The notes under the pieces: model-generated | Databases searched by the model: none | What the model was told of the DNA's origin: nothing | The model's input: the letters and a program-made list of their open reading frames with translations, nothing else | Program-made: the position numbers and the translations under genes | Shown: positions 6,052 to 9,560 of the stretch, piece by piece | Numbering within the stretch: the stretch's first letter is position 1 | Layout of the letters: every line of letters starts with the position of its first letter | Assembly (NCBI GenBank): GCA_023132135.1 | Contig: JAGLYR010000060.1 | Span: 1-9,560 of the forward strand | Source: Candidatus Eiseniibacteriota bacterium | Lineage (GTDB): Bacteria > Arandabacterota > Arandabacteria > JAGLYR01 | Direction: 5' to 3' | Length of the DNA: 9,560 bases

Positions 6052-8322
6052 ATGGGGGCAGAACGGGTGACAGCGAAGGACATTCCATCCAGTATCACCA
6101 ACCGTATCGACGAGATTCTGGCCTGCGCTCACAGGGAAGGCAGGGAACATCTCCTCGAACACGAGGTCTACGAGATTCTGGAACTGCTGGAACTCGCCGC
6201 GCCGCGTCACGTCTTCATCCGGAAGGGAGAAGCCGTCGATGAGGAGCGTCTTTCGCCCTTCGATAGCTCTGCCGTCGTGATTAAGGTGGTTTCCAACGAC
6301 ATTCTGCACAAGGCCCGGGTCGGTGGCGTGCAGCGGGCCGCCTGCGATGTCAAGTCCCTCAACGCCACCATCGACCGCATGGCCCGGGACATCCCCACCC
6401 ACCCATCATTTTCCACACCGCCCGAGGTCGCCGGGTTCCTTCTGGTGGAACCTGTAATCTACTCCGAGGCGCTCGGAAACGAGTCGTTGATCGGGTTCAG
6501 GGAGAACCTTGCCTTCGGGCCCCTGGTCTCCTTCAGCAAGGGGGGCTCCGACGCCGAGCACTTCGCCCGGTACTACTCGCCCCCCAACGTGAAGCTGGTG
6601 CCCTTGACCCTTGACGAATGCCGATCGCTGATCCATGAAACCCGGATTTTCCTCAAGTACCGGGAGGAAGAGAAGCTGGATCGGGTCGAGTTGTTGGCCA
6701 ATGCTATCTACAGGATCAGCCGTCTCGCGCACCTGTACTCCGGTTTCAATCCCGGCGCTCCGCCCTTCGTCTTCACCGAGTTTGAGGTGAACCCCTTTGT
6801 TTTCGACGCCCGGGGACGACTTATTGCCCTCGACGGACTCGCAAGCTTCGTGAAGAGCAAGGAGACAGACCCATCGGCCGGGCGGATTGACGTCACCAAC
6901 CTGCGCGGTCTCTTCAAGCCCCAGGGCCTCGCAGTGGTCGGGGTTTCCGCGAGCGACCCCGCCAAGATGGGGAACATCATCGCTGAGCTTATGGTCAAGT
7001 CCGGACGCAGTGACCTGTACCTGCTCAATGTCAAGGGCGGGTCGGTGACGATCCGGGGCAAGGCGTACCCCCTTCACAAGTCGCTGGCGGAGATCCGGGA
7101 CAATGTAGATCTGGTCGTGGTCGCCGTTCCTGCGAAGATGACGCCCCACGTCGTCCGTGAGTGCAAGGCCAAGAAGGTCAAGGCCGTAATCCTTATCCCC
7201 GGAGGATTCCAGGAAGTCAGCGGCGACAGCACCCTGGAACAGCAGATCAGCGAGACTCTCAAGGGAACAGGTATCCGCGTGGTGGGACCCAACTGTCTCG
7301 GCGTAATCTACGCGCCGGACAAGGAAACACCGGGTGTCAACACCTTCTTCATTCCGCAGCAGAAGCTCGACTTCATTCCCAGTCCCAACAGCAACGTCGC
7401 GCTGGTGACGCAGAGCGGTGCGATGGGTGTGACTTTTCTGGACCAGCTCCGCCATGCACCGTATCTCCGGGCCCTCGTGAGCTACGGGAATCAGCTGGAC
7501 GTGGATCCAGGGGATCTTGTGGCCTACTTCAACGACGATCCATCCATCAAGGCCATCGGCGTTTACGTGGAAGGGTTCCGCCCTTCGGGCGGCAGGGCCT
7601 TCTTCGATGCCGCGCGCTCGGCCGGTAAACCCATCGTCGTTTACAAAGCAGGACGCACCGAGGCCGGGTCGAGGGCCGCGGCATCTCACACCGCCTCCAT
7701 GACGGGCGACTACGAGGTGACCAAGGCGGCTCTGCTCCAGGCCGGGGTGATCGTAGCCGAACACATCGGCGACCTGCGCGACCTGCTCAAGGTTTTTGCT
7801 CTTGCCGGAGACAAGCAAGTCGCGGGCCGCAGGGTGGCCGCCGTCACTAACGCCGGCTTCGAAAGCACGTACGCGGCCGACAGCATCGGCGATCTCGAAC
7901 TCGCCTCCTTTACCGACGAGACCGCTCACAAGCTCCGGGAAACCCTCCCGCGCATTGTGAGCATCAATCCCTTTCTTGATCTGACTCCGATGGCAAACGA
8001 CGAGATCTTTGAGAGCTGCATCCGTCTCCTCCTGGCAGATCCCAACGTGGACTCCCTGTTTATCTCCATCGTCCCTCACACAACGGCGCTGACCACCGGC
8101 AAGCACGAGATGGACGCCCGCGAGGAGAATGTCGCCATCCGCATCATCCGCCAGACGCGCCAATCCACCAAGCCTATCGTGATGTCCGTCAACGCCGGCG
8201 ACATGTATGACCAGTTCGTCAATACCCTCGAAGAGGGCGGGGTGCCGACGTACCCGACGGCCGAGCGAGCCATGCAGTGTTTGAATACCCTCGTGAACTG
8301 GCACCTCAGTCGTACAGGCTAG
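6052..8322 (+). CDS. NDP-forming acyl-CoA synthetase, ATP-grasp half first
   Basis: A 756-residue fused enzyme of the acetate-CoA ligase (ADP-forming) / succinyl-CoA synthetase superfamily, interconverting acyl-CoA plus ADP and phosphate with acid, CoA and ATP. The order is unusual: an ATP-grasp beta-like domain first (about 33-265; EHEVYEILELLEL, VVIKVVSNDILHKARVGGV with H86, then FTEFEVNPFVFD), then a CoA-binding Rossmann domain (284-420; VVGVSASDPAKMGN, VVGPNCLGV), then the ligase domains (448-756; LVTQSGAMGV, SYGNQLDVDPGD). The phospho-histidine is H546 in ASHTASMTG, with HTA where many relatives have HTG. The reading frame opens at 5800, but residues before 6052 look random and cross a promoter; GTG at 6067, with GGGGG eight bases upstream, is an equally good start. 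The stop (8320-8322) lies in a hairpin repeat. Acyl substrate unknown. Confidence 0.9.
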   Translation: MGAERVTAKDIPSSITNRIDEILACAHREGREHLLEHEVYEILELLELAAPRHVFIRKGEAVDEERLSPFDSSAVVIKVVSNDILHKARVGGVQRAACDVKSLNATIDRMARDIPTHPSFSTPPEVAGFLLVEPVIYSEALGNESLIGFRENLAFGPLVSFSKGGSDAEHFARYYSPPNVKLVPLTLDECRSLIHETRIFLKYREEEKLDRVELLANAIYRISRLAHLYSGFNPGAPPFVFTEFEVNPFVFDARGRLIALDGLASFVKSKETDPSAGRIDVTNLRGLFKPQGLAVVGVSASDPAKMGNIIAELMVKSGRSDLYLLNVKGGSVTIRGKAYPLHKSLAEIRDNVDLVVVAVPAKMTPHVVRECKAKKVKAVILIPGGFQEVSGDSTLEQQISETLKGTGIRVVGPNCLGVIYAPDKETPGVNTFFIPQQKLDFIPSPNSNVALVTQSGAMGVTFLDQLRHAPYLRALVSYGNQLDVDPGDLVAYFNDDPSIKAIGVYVEGFRPSGGRAFFDAARSAGKPIVVYKAGRTEAGSRAAASHTASMTGDYEVTKAALLQAGVIVAEHIGDLRDLLKVFALAGDKQVAGRRVAAVTNAGFESTYAADSIGDLELASFTDETAHKLRETLPRIVSINPFLDLTPMANDEIFESCIRLLLADPNVDSLFISIVPHTTALTTGKHEMDAREENVAIRIIRQTRQSTKPIVMSVNAGDMYDQFVNTLEEGGVPTYPTAERAMQCLNTLVNWHLSRTG

Positions 8323-8352
8323 CCTGGATTATTCATGAATCCCTGCTGCTAG
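8316..8352 (+). repeat. Hairpin repeat, copy 3 (degenerate, family R1)
   Basis: GCCTGGATT (8322-8330), ATTCATG and AATCC (8338-8342) match copy 2 at all but one position, but the right arm decays (CCTGC for CAGGC) before ending in CTAG. The left flank of copies 1 and 2 is absent because the repeat begins at the TAG stop of the synthetase. Copy 1 begins at a stop codon in the same orientation relative to its gene. Here the stem shrinks to five perfect pairs, so terminator activity is doubtful. Confidence 0.65.
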
Positions 8353-8422
8353 TGGCACAGGATGTGACTGGACTGCGTTGCGGGGTCGGACTCTGAGGCA
8401 GAAAACGAGACACTCCAGGGAT

Positions 8423-8450
8423 GGTGGTCGGGGTGGAACCCGACCCTCCA
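8423..8450 (-). repeat. 28-bp hairpin repeat R2, copy A
   Basis: GGTCGGG (8426-8432) and CCCGACC (8439-8445) form a 7-bp stem with a 6-nt loop. Read on the minus strand the 28-mer is TGGAGGG-TCGGG-TTCCAC-CCCGACC-ACC, matching copy B at 24 of 28 positions. All four differences fall in the stem and are two compensatory pair swaps. The unit lies in a 291-bp gap with no supported gene. Confidence 0.75.
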
Positions 8451-8474
8451 TATAGGCAATGCGCACGCTCAGAC

Positions 8475-8502
8475 TGGAGGGACGGCTTCCACGCCGTCCA
8501 CC
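8475..8502 (+). repeat. 28-bp hairpin repeat R2, copy B
   Basis: GGACGGC (8480-8486) and GCCGTCC (8493-8499) form a 7-bp stem around the loop TTCCAC. The 28-mer is TGGAGGG-ACGGC-TTCCAC-GCCGTCC-ACC, in inverted orientation to copy A, 24 bp away. Similar hairpins recur in repeat-rich bacterial genomes, from memory; no search was run. Confidence 0.75.
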
Positions 8503-8508
8503 CAGAGG

Positions 8509-8531
8509 GGGCGGCTCAGTGTTAGCCGCCC
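8509..8531 (+). repeat. Third hairpin in the 8.4-8.5 kb cluster
   Basis: GGGCGGCT (8509-8516) and AGCCGCCC (8524-8531) form a perfect 8-bp stem with a 7-nt loop CAGTGTT. The loop differs from TTCCAC of R2, but the preceding AGAGG resembles the R2 border. It could be a diverged R2 copy or part of a composite repeat. No T-run follows, so it is not an obvious intrinsic terminator. Confidence 0.6.
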
Positions 8532-8555
8532 TTCATGTTCTTCGCGGCTTCGTGG
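8531..8555 (-). repeat. CACGAAG micro-repeat, left copy (inverted)
   Basis: On the minus strand this reads CCACGAAG-CCGCGAAG-AACATGAAG, a degenerate run of the CACGAAG unit that recurs in good order and opposite orientation at 9516-9542. It directly adjoins the 8-bp hairpin and lies 59 bp before the flavoprotein start. Confidence 0.6.
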
Positions 8556-8574
8556 CCAGGTTTTCCGCAATCGC

Positions 8575-8603
8575 TTTACACAGCCGCGGGATTCGGCTAG
8601 CTT
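8575..8603 (+). promoter_or_regulatory. Weak promoter candidate for the flavoprotein gene
   Basis: TTTACA (8575-8580, 5 of 6) with a 17-nt spacer and TAGCTT (8598-8603, 3 of 6) would start transcription only about 4 nt before the ATG at 8614. No Shine-Dalgarno sequence precedes that ATG, so the message could be leaderless. Low certainty. Confidence 0.28.
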
Positions 8604-8613
8604 ACTCGGTGCT

Positions 8614-9549
8614 ATGACTCCAGGACGCGAGGATGTCATCATCATCGGCGCAGGGCCGGCGGGGATTGCCGCCGGGATCCAGCTCAAACGCTCGGGTCTA
8701 AACCCGGTTCTGATAGAGCGCGACAGACCCGGCGGTCTTCTCTGGAATGCCCACCGGGTGGAGAACTATCCCGGCTTTCCCGGCGCAGTCGCGGGGCCGG
8801 ATTTGATCCGGTTGTTCAGAAAACAGCTCGCTGGGGCCGGGTTGACGATCACTTCGGCCGACGTTCGCCAGGTTTCGAGATCCAGGAACGGATTCCGCGT
8901 CGACGGCGGCGGAGAAGTCATGGAGGCTCGCGCCGTCATCGTGGCCTCGGGTACGGTGCCTCGACAACTGCCGCCCGCGAGGCTGGGCGGGTGTGATCTT
9001 TCCATCGCATTCTACGAACCCAGGGACATCCCTTCCGGGAAGAGGAATCGGATCGCTATCATCGGCGGCGGGGACGCAGCCTTCGACTATGCGCTTGGGT
9101 TGGCCGGGGACGGTTGCACTGTGGACATCTTCTTCCACAGCAGCCGCCCCAGAGCGCTTGGTCTTCTGGTGCAGAGGGCCCGAGACACCACCAATATCCG
9201 GATCCATCCCCGAACCAGTGTCGTCCCCCTCTCAAACAGGGACGGGAAGCTGGTGATGGAGACAGAAACCGGAAATCGGCACCAGGCAGACGTACTCCTG
9301 ATCGCCATCGGCCGGGACTCCAACATGGAGTTCCTGGATGGTGATCTTCGCGAAGAGATCCGCCGGGCAGGCCCGGAAGGCGTTCCCGGTCTGATTCTGG
9401 CAGGCGACGTCCGGCGCGGGCACCGCCGTCAGGTTGCCATCGCCGTCGGTGACGGTGTGGCGGCTGCAATGCGAATCGCAAGCGCGGGAACAGAAAGGCA
9501 GTCAGAAGCTCACACCACGAAGAGCACGAAGGACACGAAGAATGCTTGA
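8614..9549 (+). CDS. Thioredoxin-reductase-like FAD/NAD(P) oxidoreductase without CxxC
   Basis: A 311-residue pyridine-nucleotide flavoprotein. The FAD-binding GAGPAG is at 12-17 in DVIIIGAGPAGIAAGIQLKRSG, with ENYPGFPG at 50-57 as in thioredoxin reductases. The NAD(P) Rossmann motif GGGDAAFDYA is at 151-160, and the closing FAD motif is AGDVRRGHRRQVAIAVGDG (263-281). The active-site CATC of thioredoxin reductase should lie just before the second Rossmann motif; here that stretch is SIAFYEPRD, with only a single C127 nearby, so it is not a disulfide reductase of that kind. A ferredoxin- or flavin-type electron-transfer role is possible. The last residues (HTTKSTKDTKNA) are encoded by the CACGAAG micro-repeat and are probably not part of the fold. 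The gene stands alone in the window; no clear ribosome binding site is seen before ATG 8614. Confidence 0.88.
   Translation: MTPGREDVIIIGAGPAGIAAGIQLKRSGLNPVLIERDRPGGLLWNAHRVENYPGFPGAVAGPDLIRLFRKQLAGAGLTITSADVRQVSRSRNGFRVDGGGEVMEARAVIVASGTVPRQLPPARLGGCDLSIAFYEPRDIPSGKRNRIAIIGGGDAAFDYALGLAGDGCTVDIFFHSSRPRALGLLVQRARDTTNIRIHPRTSVVPLSNRDGKLVMETETGNRHQADVLLIAIGRDSNMEFLDGDLREEIRRAGPEGVPGLILAGDVRRGHRRQVAIAVGDGVAAAMRIASAGTERQSEAHTTKSTKDTKNA
9516..9542 (+). repeat. CACGAAG micro-repeat, three 9-bp units, in coding sequence
   Basis: CACGAAGAG, CACGAAGGA and CACGAAGAA run in tandem at 9516-9542. They encode the Thr-Lys-Ser-Thr-Lys-Asp-Thr-Lys tail of the flavoprotein just before its TGA at 9547. The inverted degenerate copy at 8531-8555 flanks the other side of the gene. 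Confidence 0.8.
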
Positions 9550-9560
9550 AGCGAGGGATG

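Noticed and set aside
6406-8304. 632-residue open frame on the minus strand
   Set aside because: It is wholly antisense to the acyl-CoA synthetase, whose domains are clear; it has no recognisable motif and arises from GC-rich codon structure.
1-9560. CRISPR array, tRNA, rRNA, prophage or full insertion sequence
   Set aside because: No regularly spaced direct repeats, clover-leaf sequence, rRNA segment, integrase or transposase reading frame was seen on either strand.

Overview
The window is GC-rich (about 60% by eye) and looks like chromosomal DNA from an uncultured, probably anaerobic or facultative bacterium. It carries two radical SAM enzymes, a cysteine-rich MerR regulator, a YjbQ-family protein, a bacterial sirtuin, a papain-like cysteine peptidase and an NDP-forming acyl-CoA synthetase. 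Short hairpin repeats and CACGAAG-type micro-repeats between genes recall repeat-rich deltaproteobacterial, FCB-group or PVC-group genomes. That placement is a weak guess; the sequence has no phylogenetic marker.

Layout. 92-1234 (-) is a radical SAM protein. Across a 142-bp promoter region lies a divergent second radical SAM protein with a SPASM/twitch-like cysteine tail (1377-2483, +). It overlaps tail-to-tail by 13 bp with a MerR-type regulator bearing a two-CW, seven-cysteine C-terminus (2471-2902, -). A YjbQ/UPF0047 protein follows (3050-3439, -). A 345-bp region without a convincing gene (3440-3784) holds a TTGACA promoter and a long fold-back that could be a small RNA or structured leader. 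A sirtuin (3785-4528) and a papain-like peptidase (4556-5353) form an apparent two-gene operon. A 120-residue protein of unknown function (5398-5760, -) has a strong-looking promoter. A two-subunit-in-one acyl-CoA synthetase (6052-8322, +) has the ATP-grasp half first. After a hairpin-rich gap, a thioredoxin-reductase-like flavoprotein without the redox CxxC (8614-9549, +) ends the window.

How the genes may work together. Sirtuin and acyl-CoA synthetase are a sensible pair, because bacterial sirtuins deacylate acyl-CoA-forming enzymes and an NDP-forming synthetase sets the acyl-CoA pool. Their upstream regions share an identical 12-bp string (ATGTTGACACAC) at the putative -35 box. The rest of the cluster is a set of small, separately promoted units; I see no single dedicated system such as a phage, CRISPR or conventional defence island.

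The least-explained signals are non-coding: (1) three copies of a hairpin repeat, two of which begin exactly at a gene's TAG stop; (2) two inverted 28-bp hairpin repeats whose only four differences are two compensatory base-pair swaps; (3) a fold-back of about 80 nt whose 5' end coincides with the predicted transcription start upstream of the sirtuin.
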